From contig NZ_FNEJ01000024.1 in assembly GCF_900100085.1 (NCBI RefSeq), positions 1-64,000 on the forward strand: a DNA stretch of 64,000 nucleotides. Direction: 5' to 3'. The translations under genes were made by a program, and so were the position numbers. Shown one piece after another: positions 1-8,191 of the stretch; position 1 is the stretch's first letter, and every line of letters begins with the position of its first letter. The notes beneath the pieces were generated by a model, which made no database searches, was not told the DNA's origin, and was given only the letters and a program-made list of their open reading frames with translations. Source of the DNA: Salipiger marinus (GTDB lineage: Bacteria > Pseudomonadota > Alphaproteobacteria > Rhodobacterales > Rhodobacteraceae).

Positions 1-90
1 ATCACCCACAAACTCAAGCTGGAGGAGATCAACCACGGCTTCGACCTGATGCACGAAGGCAAATCCATCCGCGCCGTGGTGGAATTCTGA
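1..90 (+). CDS. adhI: S-(hydroxymethyl)glutathione dehydrogenase (class III alcohol dehydrogenase), C-terminal fragment
   Basis: Only the last 29 codons and the TGA stop are in the window. The translated end (INHGFDLMHEGKSIRAVV followed by EF) is the characteristic C-terminus of class III zinc alcohol dehydrogenases. These enzymes oxidise S-hydroxymethylglutathione, formed from formaldehyde and glutathione, to S-formylglutathione with NAD in the cytoplasm. The next gene, S-formylglutathione hydrolase, begins 3 nt after the stop, so the two are almost certainly one operon and catalyse consecutive steps. The name flhA is also used in Paracoccus. The rest of the gene lies upstream of the window. 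Confidence 0.9.
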   Translation: MTHKLKLEEINHGFDLMHEGKSIRAVVEF

Positions 91-93
91 GCC

Positions 94-918
94 ATGGACA
101 TCGTCTCGGAAAATCGCAGCTTCGGCGGACGGCAGCAGGTCTTCCGTCACCCGTCCAATACCTGCGGCTGCGAGATGACCTTTGGCGCCTATCTGCCGCC
201 ACAGGCGGAAGACAGGCCTGTGCCGGTGCTGTGGTATCTGTCGGGGCTGACCTGCACCCATGAAAACGCCATGACCAAGGGCGGGCTGCAGGAACATGCC
301 GCGCGCCACGGGCTGGCGGTGATCTTTCCCGACACCTCTCCGCGCGGGGAGGGGGTCGCGGATGACGATGCCTATGATCTGGGGCAGGGGGCGGGGTTCT
401 ATGTCAACGCCACCCGCGACCCGTGGAAGCCGCATTTCCGCATGTATGACTACATCCTGTCGGAACTGCGCGCGCTGGTGCTGGACCATCTGCCGGTGAC
501 GGACCGGCACGGCATCACCGGCCATTCCATGGGCGGTCACGGGGCGATGACGCTGGCGCTGCGCAATGCCGACCTGTTCGACAGCCTGTCGGCCTTTGCC
601 CCCATCGCCAATCCGACCCAGTCCGACTGGGGGCGCAAACAGCTGTCGGCCTATCTGGGCGACGACGAAACCGCGTGGCACGCGCATGATTCGACCATCC
701 TGCTCGAAGAACATGGCTGGAAGGACGAGCTGCTGATCGATCAGGGGGCATCGGACCAGTTTCTTGACCTGCTGCGCCCCGAGGCTCTGGCCGCGACCAT
801 GGCCCGCCGCCGCCAGCCCGGGATCCTGCGGCTGCAGCCCGGTTACGATCACAGCTATTTCTTCGTGAACAGCTTTGCGGGCGATCATGTCGCCTGGCAT
901 GCTGCGCGACTGACTTGA
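94..918 (+). CDS. fghA: S-formylglutathione hydrolase
   Basis: This 274-residue cytoplasmic alpha/beta hydrolase of the esterase D family hydrolyses S-formylglutathione to formate and glutathione, the second step of glutathione-dependent formaldehyde oxidation. The nucleophile elbow GHSMGG lies at residues 143-148 with Ser145 as the expected nucleophile. The N-terminal stretch WYLSGLTCTHENAM is a family signature, and a C-terminal His in GYDHSYFF fits the catalytic triad. Length is normal for the family. It sits directly after adhI and 23 nt before a periplasmic cytochrome c gene, in an operon leading towards xoxF. The sequence is complete and nothing about it is unusual. Confidence 0.96.
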   Translation: MDIVSENRSFGGRQQVFRHPSNTCGCEMTFGAYLPPQAEDRPVPVLWYLSGLTCTHENAMTKGGLQEHAARHGLAVIFPDTSPRGEGVADDDAYDLGQGAGFYVNATRDPWKPHFRMYDYILSELRALVLDHLPVTDRHGITGHSMGGHGAMTLALRNADLFDSLSAFAPIANPTQSDWGRKQLSAYLGDDETAWHAHDSTILLEEHGWKDELLIDQGASDQFLDLLRPEALAATMARRRQPGILRLQPGYDHSYFFVNSFAGDHVAWHAARLT

Positions 919-941
919 CGAACGGAAGGGAAAGGAAGCCC

Positions 942-1358
942 ATGATCCTGAGAACGATCGCCACCGCCTGCCTTTTCGCGCTGCCCGCCGTGGCGGCGCT
1001 GGCGCAGGATGCCGACATCACCGGCGACGCCGCCAAGGGCGAGAAGGTGTTCCGGAAATGCATGGCCTGCCATGCCGTTGGCGCGGATGCTGCGAACAAG
1101 GTCGGACCGGAGCTGAACGGCATCATCGGCCGCGAGGCCGCCGCCGTTGCGGAATTCGAATATTCCGACGCGCTGGTGGCCAAGGCCGGGGAAGGTCTGG
1201 TCTGGACGCCGGAAAGCCTTGCGGCATTTCTTGAAAAACCGCGCGACTACGTGAAGGGCACCAAGATGTCCTTTGCCGGTCTGCGCAAGGAAGACGAGCG
1301 TGCGGACGTGATCGCGTATCTCGCGCAGTTCGATGCAGAAGGGGGACAGGGGTCCTGA
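942..1358 (+). CDS. Periplasmic class I cytochrome c (c-550/c2-like)
   Basis: A 138-residue secreted monohaem cytochrome. The start was placed at the ATG at 942 because an AAAGGAA ribosome-binding site precedes it and the protein then begins with a clean signal peptide (cleavage near residue 22, ALAQ). The haem-binding motif CMACH is at residues 40-44, and Met109 in KGTKMSF is the likely sixth ligand. It has the mitochondrial-type c fold with the NKVGPELNGIIGR stretch. Its place between fghA and xoxF suggests it carries electrons from methanol oxidation towards a terminal oxidase; that is inference. It differs from the dedicated four-Cys cytochrome encoded after xoxF. Confidence 0.85.
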   Translation: MILRTIATACLFALPAVAALAQDADITGDAAKGEKVFRKCMACHAVGADAANKVGPELNGIIGREAAAVAEFEYSDALVAKAGEGLVWTPESLAAFLEKPRDYVKGTKMSFAGLRKEDERADVIAYLAQFDAEGGQGS

Positions 1359-1422
1359 AGTCTGCAGACCGCGTGACCGGACGGAGGACGGAGACAGTTC
1401 CGGGCACGCGATAAAATCGGCG

Positions 1423-1451
1423 CTGGCAGGCGTACGGAGACATTCTGCCAG
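1423..1451. promoter_or_regulatory. Inverted repeat upstream of xoxF
   Basis: A perfect 7-bp inverted repeat, CTGGCAG and CTGCCAG, is separated by 15 nt in the 134-nt gap between the cytochrome c gene and xoxF. It could be an operator for xoxF or a weak processing or termination hairpin for the upstream operon. A GATAAAAT stretch at about 1409-1416 is the most -10-like sequence nearby. No T-run follows the repeat, so an operator seems at least as likely as a terminator. Confidence 0.35.
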
Positions 1452-1492
1452 AGCCGGGTTCGGCAACGGACAAGGCAACAAGGGAGAAGGAA

Positions 1493-3295
1493 ATGAAGAA
1501 GCTTTTGGCTTTCACCTCGGGCATCGCGCTGATCTCGGCCGGCATGGCCAGCGCAAACGAGGATCTGATGACGCTGATGGACGATCCCAACCAGTGGGCG
1601 ATCCAGACCGGCGATTATGCAAACCAGCGCTATTCGGAACTGGACCAGATCACGGCGGAAAACGTGGGCGACCTGCAGGTGGCCTGGACGTTCTCCACCG
1701 GGGTGCTGCGCGGCCACGAGGGTTCGCCGCTGGTCGTGGGCGATACCATGTATCTGCACACGCCCTTCCCGAACATCGTCTACGCGCTGGATCTGTCCGA
1801 TGACGGCCGGATCAAGTGGAAATACGAGCCCAAGCAGGACACCGACGTGATTCCGGTGATGTGCTGCGACACGGTGAACCGCGGCGTGGCCTATGCCAAT
1901 GGCAAGATCTTCCTGCATCAGGCCGATACCAAGGTCGTGGCGCTGGATGCCGAATCCGGCGAGGTGCTGTGGGAAGCGGTGAACGGTGACCCCGCCAAGG
2001 GTGAAACCAACACTGCCACCGTGCTGCCGGTGAAGGACAAGATCATCGTCGGCATCTCTGGCGGCGAATTCGGCGTGCGCGGCCATGTGACCGCCTACAA
2101 CATGGAAACCGGCGAGCAGGAATGGCGCGCATGGTCCATGGGTCCGGACAGCGACATCCTGATGGATCCGGAAAAGACCACCCATCTGGGCAAACCCGTG
2201 GGCGCGGATTCGGGCACCAACACCTGGGAAGGTGACCAGTGGATGATCGGGGGCGGCACCACCTGGGGCTGGTATTCCTACGATCCCGAGGCCGATCTGA
2301 TCTATTACGGCACCGGCAACCCCTCCACATGGAACCCCGCGCAGCGCCCCGGCGACAACCGCTGGTCCATGACCATCATGGCGCGTGACCCCGATGACGG
2401 CATGGCCAAGTGGGTCTATCAGATGACGCCCCATGACGAATGGGACTATGACGGCATCAACGAGATGATCCTGACCGATCAGGAGATGGATGGCGAGATG
2501 CGCAAGCTTCTCACCCATTTCGACCGGAACGGTCTGGCCTATACGATGGACCGCGTGACCGGCGAACTGCTGGTCGCCGAGAAATTCGACCCCGTGGTGA
2601 ACTGGACCACCGGTGTCGACATGGATCCGGCCTCTGAAACCTATGGCCGTCCTGCCGTGGTGGCGGAATATTCCACCGCGCAGAATGGCGAGGACGTCAA
2701 CTCCACCGGCATCTGCCCGGCGGCGCTTGGCACCAAGGACCAGCAGCCGGCGGCCTATTCGCCCAAGACCGAAATGTTCTACGTGCCGACCAACCACGTC
2801 TGCATGGATTACGAACCATTCCGCGTCAGCTACACCGCAGGCCAGCCCTATGTGGGCGCCACGCTGTCGATGTATCCGGCTCCGGAAAGCCATGGCGGCA
2901 TGGGCAACTTCATCGCATGGGACAACATCTCCGGCGAAATCAAGTGGTCGATCCCCGAGCAGTTCTCGGTCTGGTCGGGCGCTCTGGCCACCGCGGGCGA
3001 CGTCGTCTTCTACGGCACGCTTGAAGGCTATCTGAAGGCCGTGTCGGCAGAAACCGGCGAGGAGCTTTACCGCTTCAAGACCCCCTCGGGCATCATCGGC
3101 AACGTGATGACCTACACCCATGAGGAGAAGCAGTATATCGGCATCCTGTCGGGTGTCGGCGGCTGGGCCGGCATCGGTCTGGCGGCGGGTCTGACCAACC
3201 CCAATGACGGCCTCGGCGCGGTGGGCGGCTATGCGGCGCTCAGCGACTACACCAACCTCGGTGGCCAGCTGACCGTCTTCGCACTGCCGGACTGA
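1493..3295 (+). CDS. xoxF: Lanthanide-dependent PQQ methanol dehydrogenase XoxF
   Basis: A 600-residue periplasmic quinoprotein with a signal peptide (cleavage after about residue 21, MASA) and an eight-bladed PQQ propeller. It oxidises methanol, and often formaldehyde, passing electrons to a c-type cytochrome. The vicinal disulfide pair that stacks on PQQ is Cys124-Cys125. The catalytic-site motif reads WDYDG at 317-321: Asp318 is the catalytic base and Asp320 is the extra acidic ligand that marks lanthanide-binding XoxF enzymes, where calcium-type MxaF has Ala. The start has a strong GGGAGAAGGAA ribosome-binding site. It is followed by its cytochrome and xoxJ, the normal xoxFGJ order. No mxaF/mxaI or PQQ biosynthesis gene is in the window. 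Confidence 0.97.
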   Translation: MKKLLAFTSGIALISAGMASANEDLMTLMDDPNQWAIQTGDYANQRYSELDQITAENVGDLQVAWTFSTGVLRGHEGSPLVVGDTMYLHTPFPNIVYALDLSDDGRIKWKYEPKQDTDVIPVMCCDTVNRGVAYANGKIFLHQADTKVVALDAESGEVLWEAVNGDPAKGETNTATVLPVKDKIIVGISGGEFGVRGHVTAYNMETGEQEWRAWSMGPDSDILMDPEKTTHLGKPVGADSGTNTWEGDQWMIGGGTTWGWYSYDPEADLIYYGTGNPSTWNPAQRPGDNRWSMTIMARDPDDGMAKWVYQMTPHDEWDYDGINEMILTDQEMDGEMRKLLTHFDRNGLAYTMDRVTGELLVAEKFDPVVNWTTGVDMDPASETYGRPAVVAEYSTAQNGEDVNSTGICPAALGTKDQQPAAYSPKTEMFYVPTNHVCMDYEPFRVSYTAGQPYVGATLSMYPAPESHGGMGNFIAWDNISGEIKWSIPEQFSVWSGALATAGDVVFYGTLEGYLKAVSAETGEELYRFKTPSGIIGNVMTYTHEEKQYIGILSGVGGWAGIGLAAGLTNPNDGLGAVGGYAALSDYTNLGGQLTVFALPD

Positions 3296-3310
3296 TCCGC
3301 GCAGACTCCC

Positions 3311-3333
3311 GGGGGCCGGTCGTGCCGGCCCCC
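3311..3333 (+). terminator. Strong intercistronic hairpin after xoxF
   Basis: A perfect 9-bp GC-only stem (GGGGGCCGG / CCGGCCCCC, loop TCGTG) lies 15 nt after the xoxF stop and 22 nt before the cytochrome gene. Only two T follow, so complete termination is unlikely. A 3'-protecting or attenuating hairpin that keeps xoxF mRNA above the level of downstream genes is the better reading. Confidence 0.55.
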
Positions 3334-3355
3334 TTCCAGACATCCGAGGACACCC

Positions 3356-3895
3356 ATGATGATGCGAAACGGCATTTCCGGCCTTGCACTTGCCGCCACC
3401 CTGACCCTGCTTGCCGGGTCCGTGGTCACGGCCGAGACCAAGGCGGCGGACGATCCCAATCTGGTCGCCGCCTATGACGAAGACGGCCGCTACTACACCG
3501 AAGACGACGTGCCCACCTTCAACATTCAGGAAGACGGCACCGTGGACTGGCTGACCTATTCCGGGTTCCGGCGTTACCACGCCGAATGCCATGTCTGCCA
3601 CGGCCCCGAAGGCGAAGGCTCCACCTATGCGCCCGCGCTGAAAAACTCCGCCATCGACATGGATTACTATGATTTCGTCGATGTGGTGACCAACGGGCGC
3701 AAGCGGATCTCGTCGTCTGAAAATTCGGTGATGCCGTCCTTCGGCGATAATCCCAACGTCATGTGCTACCTCGACGACATCTATGTCTACCTCAAGGCGC
3801 ACGGGTCCGAGGCGATTGCCCGCGGACGCCCTGCGAAGAAAGAGGATAAATCCGATGCTATCCGTGAGGCGGAGAATGCCTGCCTCGGCACATAA
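3356..3895 (+). CDS. xoxG: Methanol-oxidation c-type cytochrome (c-553i type, XoxG position)
   Basis: A 179-residue secreted cytochrome of the four-cysteine, methanol-metabolism-related family; the Paracoccus homologue is cycB, cytochrome c-553i. The signal peptide ends near residue 26. The haem motif CHVCH is at residues 78-82. Two additional cysteines, in NVMCYLDD and near the C-terminus in NACLGT, make up the four-Cys pattern. MPSFGDN carries a plausible Met ligand. It follows xoxF directly and is the best candidate for the physiological electron acceptor of XoxF. Its 3' end overlaps the likely start of xoxJ. Three consecutive in-frame ATG-like codons at the start leave a one- or two-residue uncertainty. 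Confidence 0.88.
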   Translation: MMMRNGISGLALAATLTLLAGSVVTAETKAADDPNLVAAYDEDGRYYTEDDVPTFNIQEDGTVDWLTYSGFRRYHAECHVCHGPEGEGSTYAPALKNSAIDMDYYDFVDVVTNGRKRISSSENSVMPSFGDNPNVMCYLDDIYVYLKAHGSEAIARGRPAKKEDKSDAIREAENACLGT

Positions 3896-4727
3896 GCGCA
3901 GGCTCGCCGCCCTCGCGGTCCTGGCGGCACTGGCTCTCTCCCGGGCGGTGCCCGCCACGGCGCAGACCTCGGATCTCGTCTCCACACACGCTTTCCGGGT
4001 CTGCGCCGATCCCGCCAATGCGCCCATGTCAACGCAAGAGGGCACCGGCTTTGAAAACCGCCTTGCCGAACTTTTTGCGGCAAAGCTTGACCTGCCCGTG
4101 GCCTATACATGGTATCCCATGGCCACAGGCTTCGTGCGCAACACGCTCCGCGCCAACCGCTGCGACGTAGTGATCGGCTACGCGCAGGGCGAGGAACTGG
4201 TGCTGAACACCAACCATTACATGACCTCGGTCTACACGCTGATCGTGCCGAAGGAGGGTCCGCTGGCCGGGGTCACGTCCCTCGCCGATCCGGCGTTGAA
4301 AGGACAGCGGCTCGGGATCATCGCGGGCTCTCCGCCCGCCACCCACATGGCGCGCAACGGTCTGATCGGCAAGGCCCGGGCCTATAATCTGGTGGTCGAC
4401 CGCCGTCACGAAAGCCCGGCGCAGCAGATGCTCGCCGATCTGGAGGCCGGAGAGATCGATGCCGCCGTGCTCTGGGGGCCGATCGGCGGGCCGCTGGTCA
4501 AGCAGGAGCATCCCGGACTGACGGTGATTCCGCTGCTGAACGAAACGGCGGCGCCGCGTCTGTTCTTCCGCATCACCATGGGGGTGCGGCAGGGGGAAAA
4601 GGTCTGGCAGCGCGAGCTGAACTCGCTGATCCGGCGCCATCAGGACGAGATCGACGCCATCCTGACCGAGGCGGGGGTGCCGCTGGTGGCCGATATGGGC
4701 ACGCAGATGAAAGAGATCGGCCAGTGA
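3855..4727 (+). CDS. xoxJ: XoxJ/MxaJ-type periplasmic solute-binding protein
   Basis: About 290 residues of a family 3 extracellular solute-binding fold with an N-terminal signal peptide (hydrophobic LAALAVLAALALSRAVPATA). XoxJ is thought to bind and help activate XoxF in the periplasm rather than act as a transporter. Recognisable core stretches are FRVCADPANAPMS near the N-terminus and CDVVIGYAQGEE. The ATG at 3855 was chosen for its AGAGGATAA ribosome-binding site; it overlaps the end of the cytochrome gene. An ATG at 3876 would also give a good signal peptide. Its stop overlaps the GTG start of the next gene (GTGA), showing translational coupling. Confidence 0.87.
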   Translation: MLSVRRRMPASAHKRRLAALAVLAALALSRAVPATAQTSDLVSTHAFRVCADPANAPMSTQEGTGFENRLAELFAAKLDLPVAYTWYPMATGFVRNTLRANRCDVVIGYAQGEELVLNTNHYMTSVYTLIVPKEGPLAGVTSLADPALKGQRLGIIAGSPPATHMARNGLIGKARAYNLVVDRRHESPAQQMLADLEAGEIDAAVLWGPIGGPLVKQEHPGLTVIPLLNETAAPRLFFRITMGVRQGEKVWQRELNSLIRRHQDEIDAILTEAGVPLVADMGTQMKEIGQ

Positions 4728-5272
4728 TCCGGCGGGCGGCGGTCAGGGGGGCGATGCTTGTTCTTCTGGCGCTGCCCGGGCTGGCCGCCGCTGGCCCGCC
4801 CGAACCTTCCGGCTACCGGATGGATGCCTATCGCGCCCCGGTCCCCGCCACGCTGGCGGGGGCCAAGGTCGTCAGCCCGGAAGAGGCGCACAGCCTCTGG
4901 CAGGCCGGGACTGCCGCCTTCATTGACGTGCTGCCGCGCGCGCCCAAACCCGACAACCTTCCCGAAGGCACCATCTGGAACGAACCGCCCCGGCGCAGCA
5001 TTCCCGGGGCGCTCTGGCTGCCCAATGTCGGCTATGGCGCGCTTGCCGATGTCACGCTGGACTATTTCCGCGCAGGGCTCGCCCATGCCACGGCGGGCGA
5101 TCCCGCCCGCCCGGTGCTGATCTTCTGCCTAGAGGAATGCTGGATGAGCTGGAACGCCGCAAAACGCGCGCTCGACCTTGGCTATACCGAGGTGCTCTGG
5201 CTGCCCGAAGGCACCGACGGCTGGAGCTTCTACGACTATCCCACCGAAATCGTGTCCCCCTACCTGCCCTGA
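4724..5272 (+). CDS. Secreted rhodanese-like protein with CxxxCW motif (PQQ-dependent catabolism associated)
   Basis: A 182-residue periplasmic protein that starts with GTG inside the xoxJ stop (GTGA overlap). It has a signal peptide ending near residue 23 and a rhodanese-like core. The active-site region reads FCLEECWMSW: two Cys spaced CxxxC followed by Trp, matching the family known from PQQ-dependent alcohol oxidation loci and usually listed as a CXXCW-motif protein. Thiol redox chemistry or sulfur transfer is likely, but the substrate is unknown. It is the last gene of the xoxF operon and faces the SoxYZ-like carrier gene, which suggests that the two cooperate. Confidence 0.82.
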   Translation: MIRRAAVRGAMLVLLALPGLAAAGPPEPSGYRMDAYRAPVPATLAGAKVVSPEEAHSLWQAGTAAFIDVLPRAPKPDNLPEGTIWNEPPRRSIPGALWLPNVGYGALADVTLDYFRAGLAHATAGDPARPVLIFCLEECWMSWNAAKRALDLGYTEVLWLPEGTDGWSFYDYPTEIVSPYLP

Positions 5273-5310
5273 TCCCGCCGCGACATCATCGGGGGTCCGG
5301 GATGGGGGGT

Positions 5311-5353
5311 CCGGGGGGCGAAGCCCCCCGGCGGTCGCTGCCGCAGGCAGCGA
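5311..5353. terminator. Two tandem hairpins between convergent operons
   Basis: Two perfect hairpins lie between the convergent stops at 5272 and 5362. The first is CCGGGGGGC / GCCCCCCGG with loop GAA (5311-5331). The second is TCGCTGCC / GGCAGCGA with loop GCA (5335-5353). They probably act as a bidirectional terminator. The G/C-rich arms resemble the hairpin part of the dispersed repeats elsewhere in the window, but the AAATATCCC core is absent. Confidence 0.6.
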
Positions 5354-5361
5354 AACCCCTC

Positions 5362-6177
5362 TCAGAACTCGGTCAGATCCTTCTGCGCGCGGCTCACCGT
5401 GCCGTCGGTGTCCTGCATCGTCACCGCCACCTGCCGCGTGGCGCGGGGCACCGACAGGCTTACCGCCGGATTTTCCGAAAGCGAGATGCTGCCCGTCACC
5501 GTTGCATAAGGCGCGCCGTCCAGATCGATCTGCACCTGCTCGACATAGCGCATGGGCGTGAACAGCAGCGTCACCTGATCCATCTGCATGCCGGAATGGC
5601 TGGGATGCGACAGCGCCACATCCAGCCGTTTCTGCGCCGCCGCGCCAGAGGTCAGGGCGCTTAGCCGGGCCGTGGCATCGCCGGGCAGAGGTCCGCCCGC
5701 GCTGATCTCGATCTGGCCCAGCGTGGCCAGCGCAAGCTCGGGATCGGTGCCCGGCGGCGCCGAACAGGCCCCCAGCCCCGAAGTTTTGACAAAGCTTTCC
5801 GCCACCCAAAGCTGGCCGTCGCTGGTTTCGGCCACCACATGCAGCGGCGTCGGCCCGTTGACGCGCAGCGTGACATCGACAAACACCCGCGCCTGCGGCT
5901 CGGCCAGCGCCAGCACCGCTGAAACCGGCATGGGATTGTTGTCCAGCACCAGCGCGATCTGCCCGATCTGCAGCCCATCGGGCGCCACGACCTGCGCCGC
6001 GATCTGGGTACGGGCATCATTGGCGCTGCGATAGGGTGCGTCGATGGCGATGACGGAGGCGCCGTCGCGCAGCGGGCGGTCACCGTAAAGCTGCGCGGCG
6101 ATGCCGGGCCAGACCGGATCCTCGGCCATCACCGGACCGGCGGCCAGCAGCGCCACGGCAAGACAGAAGCGTTTCAT
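5362..6177 (-). CDS. Quinoprotein-dehydrogenase-associated SoxYZ-like fused carrier
   Basis: A 271-residue secreted protein (signal peptide to about residue 18, GPVMA) made of a SoxY-like N-terminal part and a SoxZ-like C-terminal part. In Sox systems these are separate subunits that carry sulfur intermediates on a cysteine. Here the cysteine is in SGLGACSAPPG near the junction. The fused form is a family seen beside PQQ dehydrogenases. It is the last gene of a four-gene minus-strand operon, overlaps the upstream propeller stop by 4 nt, and faces the rhodanese-like gene. A role as thiol or sulfur carrier in the XoxF periplasmic system is inference; no soxABCD genes are nearby. Confidence 0.8.
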   Translation of the reverse strand: MKRFCLAVALLAAGPVMAEDPVWPGIAAQLYGDRPLRDGASVIAIDAPYRSANDARTQIAAQVVAPDGLQIGQIALVLDNNPMPVSAVLALAEPQARVFVDVTLRVNGPTPLHVVAETSDGQLWVAESFVKTSGLGACSAPPGTDPELALATLGQIEISAGGPLPGDATARLSALTSGAAAQKRLDVALSHPSHSGMQMDQVTLLFTPMRYVEQVQIDLDGAPYATVTGSISLSENPAVSLSVPRATRQVAVTMQDTDGTVSRAQKDLTEF

Positions 6178-7091
6178 GGGGAACCTCCGGACAGGATGAA
6201 ACGGCCAAAAGCACGGGGACCGTCGCCCACCTCGATCTCGTGCACGACGTCCAGCGTGGCGGCGTCGATCACGCTCAGCGTATTGTCGAACCAGTTGGCG
6301 ACGATCACCAAGCTGCCATCGGCACTGGTGTCGATGCCTTCGGGATAGTCGCCCACCGTCAGCACGGCCCGCTGGTCCAGCGTGGCCAGATCCAGCACGC
6401 TGACCGTGCCCGCGTATTGATTGCTGACAAAGGCGGCGCCTTGGGCAAAGGCCACGCCATAGGGGCGGTCGCCCACCGGCACCGTGGCCAGCAGATCGCC
6501 CGTATCCGCATCCAGCACGCTGACATCATTGCTGCCGACATTGCCCACAAAAAGCCGCCCGTCCGGGGCGAAGCGCAGCCCGAAGGGCCGCGTGCCGACG
6601 CCTGCGCGGTGCCGCAGCGCCAGCGTCTGCGCATCAAAGACCGACACCGCGTCGGCATCCCGGTCGGCGGAGGCCAGCCAGCGCCCGTCCGGGGACAGAT
6701 CCAGCCCGGCGGGGGCCGCCCCCGTGGCAAGATCCGTCAGGGGGGCCAGCGTCTGCGCGTCCAGCACGCGGATCCGCGCCTCATACCAGTCAGAGACAAA
6801 GACCCGGCCCCGCGCCGCATCCACCGCGATTCCGATCGGGCCGCCGTCCAGCACGGTCTCGGCCCTCACGGCCAGCGTGTCGGGATCAAGCCGCCGCACC
6901 GTCTTGGTCCCGGCGGAGACGGTATAGACTGCCCCCGGCACCACGGCGATGCCCGCAGGCTCCCCGGGCAGAGCCGTCTGCCGCACCTGCGACGCGGTTT
7001 GCAGATCCACAAGGCTCAGCGTGGATCCGTTCTGGTTGGTGACATAGGCGATGTCCCCTGCGGCAGGCGCCGCAAGGGCAAGGCACAGCAT
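6174..7091 (-). CDS. Secreted YVTN-repeat beta-propeller protein
   Basis: About 305 residues with a short signal peptide (LALAAPAAG) and a run of roughly seven 42-residue repeats with the pattern VSVLDADTGDLLATVPVG, P-G, DG, V-N/V-S-N. This is the YVTN family beta-propeller. Such proteins are frequent in PQQ alcohol dehydrogenase loci, but their role is unproven. The ATG at 7091 gives a very short n-region and has no clear Shine-Dalgarno. A TTG about 45 nt upstream, inside the end of the MxaD-like gene, would add the basic segment RWSRALARPD and could be the real start. It overlaps the SoxYZ-like gene by 4 nt, so the two are translationally coupled. Confidence 0.78.
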   Translation of the reverse strand: MLCLALAAPAAGDIAYVTNQNGSTLSLVDLQTASQVRQTALPGEPAGIAVVPGAVYTVSAGTKTVRRLDPDTLAVRAETVLDGGPIGIAVDAARGRVFVSDWYEARIRVLDAQTLAPLTDLATGAAPAGLDLSPDGRWLASADRDADAVSVFDAQTLALRHRAGVGTRPFGLRFAPDGRLFVGNVGSNDVSVLDADTGDLLATVPVGDRPYGVAFAQGAAFVSNQYAGTVSVLDLATLDQRAVLTVGDYPEGIDTSADGSLVIVANWFDNTLSVIDAATLDVVHEIEVGDGPRAFGRFILSGGSP

Positions 7092-7101
7092 CAGGGCAAG
7101 G

Positions 7102-7638
7102 TCAGGGCGCGCCAAAGCGCGTGACCAGCGCGTCAAGTCCGGCCTGATACACCGCATCGACTGCGGCAATCGCCGCCTCGTCGTTCAGTTCGGGCGGCGG
7201 GTCATTGTTGGGATAGCCGCGATAGAAGGCGCCGCGCCATTCCACCACCGATCCGCCGCCCTCGCGCGGCTTGACCGTCAGATGCGCGGAATAGTTGGTG
7301 ACCGGCAGCACCTCCACCGCCACATCGGTGATGCGGTAGGAATAGGTCATCTTGGCGGCATCGTATTTATAAAGCACCTCGGAAATCGTGGGGCCATCCG
7401 CCGCGCCAAGGCGCAGCACGCGGGTGGCATCGATCTCGTTGCCGCCCTCGCCTTCGGTGGCGGCCACGGCGGGATGCCAGCTCATGTCCTGGAAATTGCC
7501 GATGACCTCCCAGACGGCGGCAGGTTCTGCCGCAACCTCGGTGGTCAGGGTGGTTTTCTGCCGCGTGGGGCCGTGGGCCAGCGCCATGCCCGGCACAAGC
7601 AAGGCCGCCCCCGCGATCAGCAGCAGTCGTCTTTTCAT
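7102..7638 (-). CDS. Periplasmic SRPBCC-fold protein, MxaD-like
   Basis: A 178-residue secreted protein (signal peptide to about residue 21, GMALA) with a START/SRPBCC-like fold, seen in segments such as EVAAEPAAVWEVIGNFQDM and ending with a long amphipathic helix rich in Ala (LNDEAAIAAVDAVYQAGL). Members called MxaD occur in methanol dehydrogenase clusters, where they have been linked to electron transfer between dehydrogenase and cytochrome. The ligand is unknown. Its start overlaps the stop of the DUF3280-type gene by 4 nt, so both belong to the same minus-strand operon. Confidence 0.78.
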   Translation of the reverse strand: MKRRLLLIAGAALLVPGMALAHGPTRQKTTLTTEVAAEPAAVWEVIGNFQDMSWHPAVAATEGEGGNEIDATRVLRLGAADGPTISEVLYKYDAAKMTYSYRITDVAVEVLPVTNYSAHLTVKPREGGGSVVEWRGAFYRGYPNNDPPPELNDEAAIAAVDAVYQAGLDALVTRFGAP

Positions 7639-8147
7639 TCTTCCTCCTCCTTGAAGAACGCGGTTTTCAGGATGTAGCGCATGCCGCGCGTCCAGCTGTC
7701 ATCGGTGTTGGACCGGATGTCGACCACCCGCCCCATCACCGTCTCGCCGGTCTCCACGTCGCGCAGCTGCAGGTTCATGGACAGGATCAGGTTCGACACC
7801 TTCTGCACCTCTCCCACCAGCACGAAATCGGCGCCAAGCCGCGTGCCCATGCGGGTGTCGCAGCCATAACATTTGGCGGGATTGACCGTGCCTTCCAGCC
7901 GCTCCGCCTCGGCGGTCAGATCCAGAAGGGTGATGCCCTCGGCGGTGAACCGGTCGGTCACCAGATCCTCAAGCAGCTGAATTCGCGTGGTTTCTGCGGA
8001 ATTTTCGCCGAAATACGCACCCTCGGTGGAGGTGTCGAGAAAGGTCAGGCCCAGAAAGGCGACCTTGGTGCCCGGGCTCAGCATGTCCTGTGCCGCCGCA
8101 GGCAGGGCGGTCAGCATCAGCAGCAGAAGGGCAAGGGGGCGTTTCAT
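7635..8147 (-). CDS. Secreted DUF3280/DUF2380-type protein
   Basis: A 170-residue secreted protein with a clear signal peptide (LALLLLMLTALPAAAQ). It belongs to a family of unknown function often listed as DUF3280 or DUF2380 and found near PQQ dehydrogenase genes. The central part carries CYGCDTRMG, a Cys pair spaced CxxC that could bind metal or form a disulfide, followed by LGADFVLVGEVQKVS, a TolB-N-like or CsgG-like alpha/beta segment. The C-terminus is acidic (FFKEEEE). It is the first gene of the minus-strand operon that ends with the SoxYZ-like carrier. Confidence 0.7.
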   Translation of the reverse strand: MKRPLALLLLMLTALPAAAQDMLSPGTKVAFLGLTFLDTSTEGAYFGENSAETTRIQLLEDLVTDRFTAEGITLLDLTAEAERLEGTVNPAKCYGCDTRMGTRLGADFVLVGEVQKVSNLILSMNLQLRDVETGETVMGRVVDIRSNTDDSWTRGMRYILKTAFFKEEEE

Positions 8148-8191
8148 GCATTCATGCTCGCGCCCGGCGCCGGTTGCGGCAATGCAGCCTT

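Noticed and set aside
1493-3295. Calcium-dependent MxaF methanol dehydrogenase
   Set aside because: The active-site motif has Asp at the lanthanide-ligand position (WDYDG) and the gene order is xoxFGJ; no mxaI follows.
1247-4045. A 932-codon open frame antisense to the xoxF region
   Set aside because: It mirrors the codon structure of xoxF and its neighbours in a high-GC genome, has no family signature, and the plus-strand genes are unambiguous.
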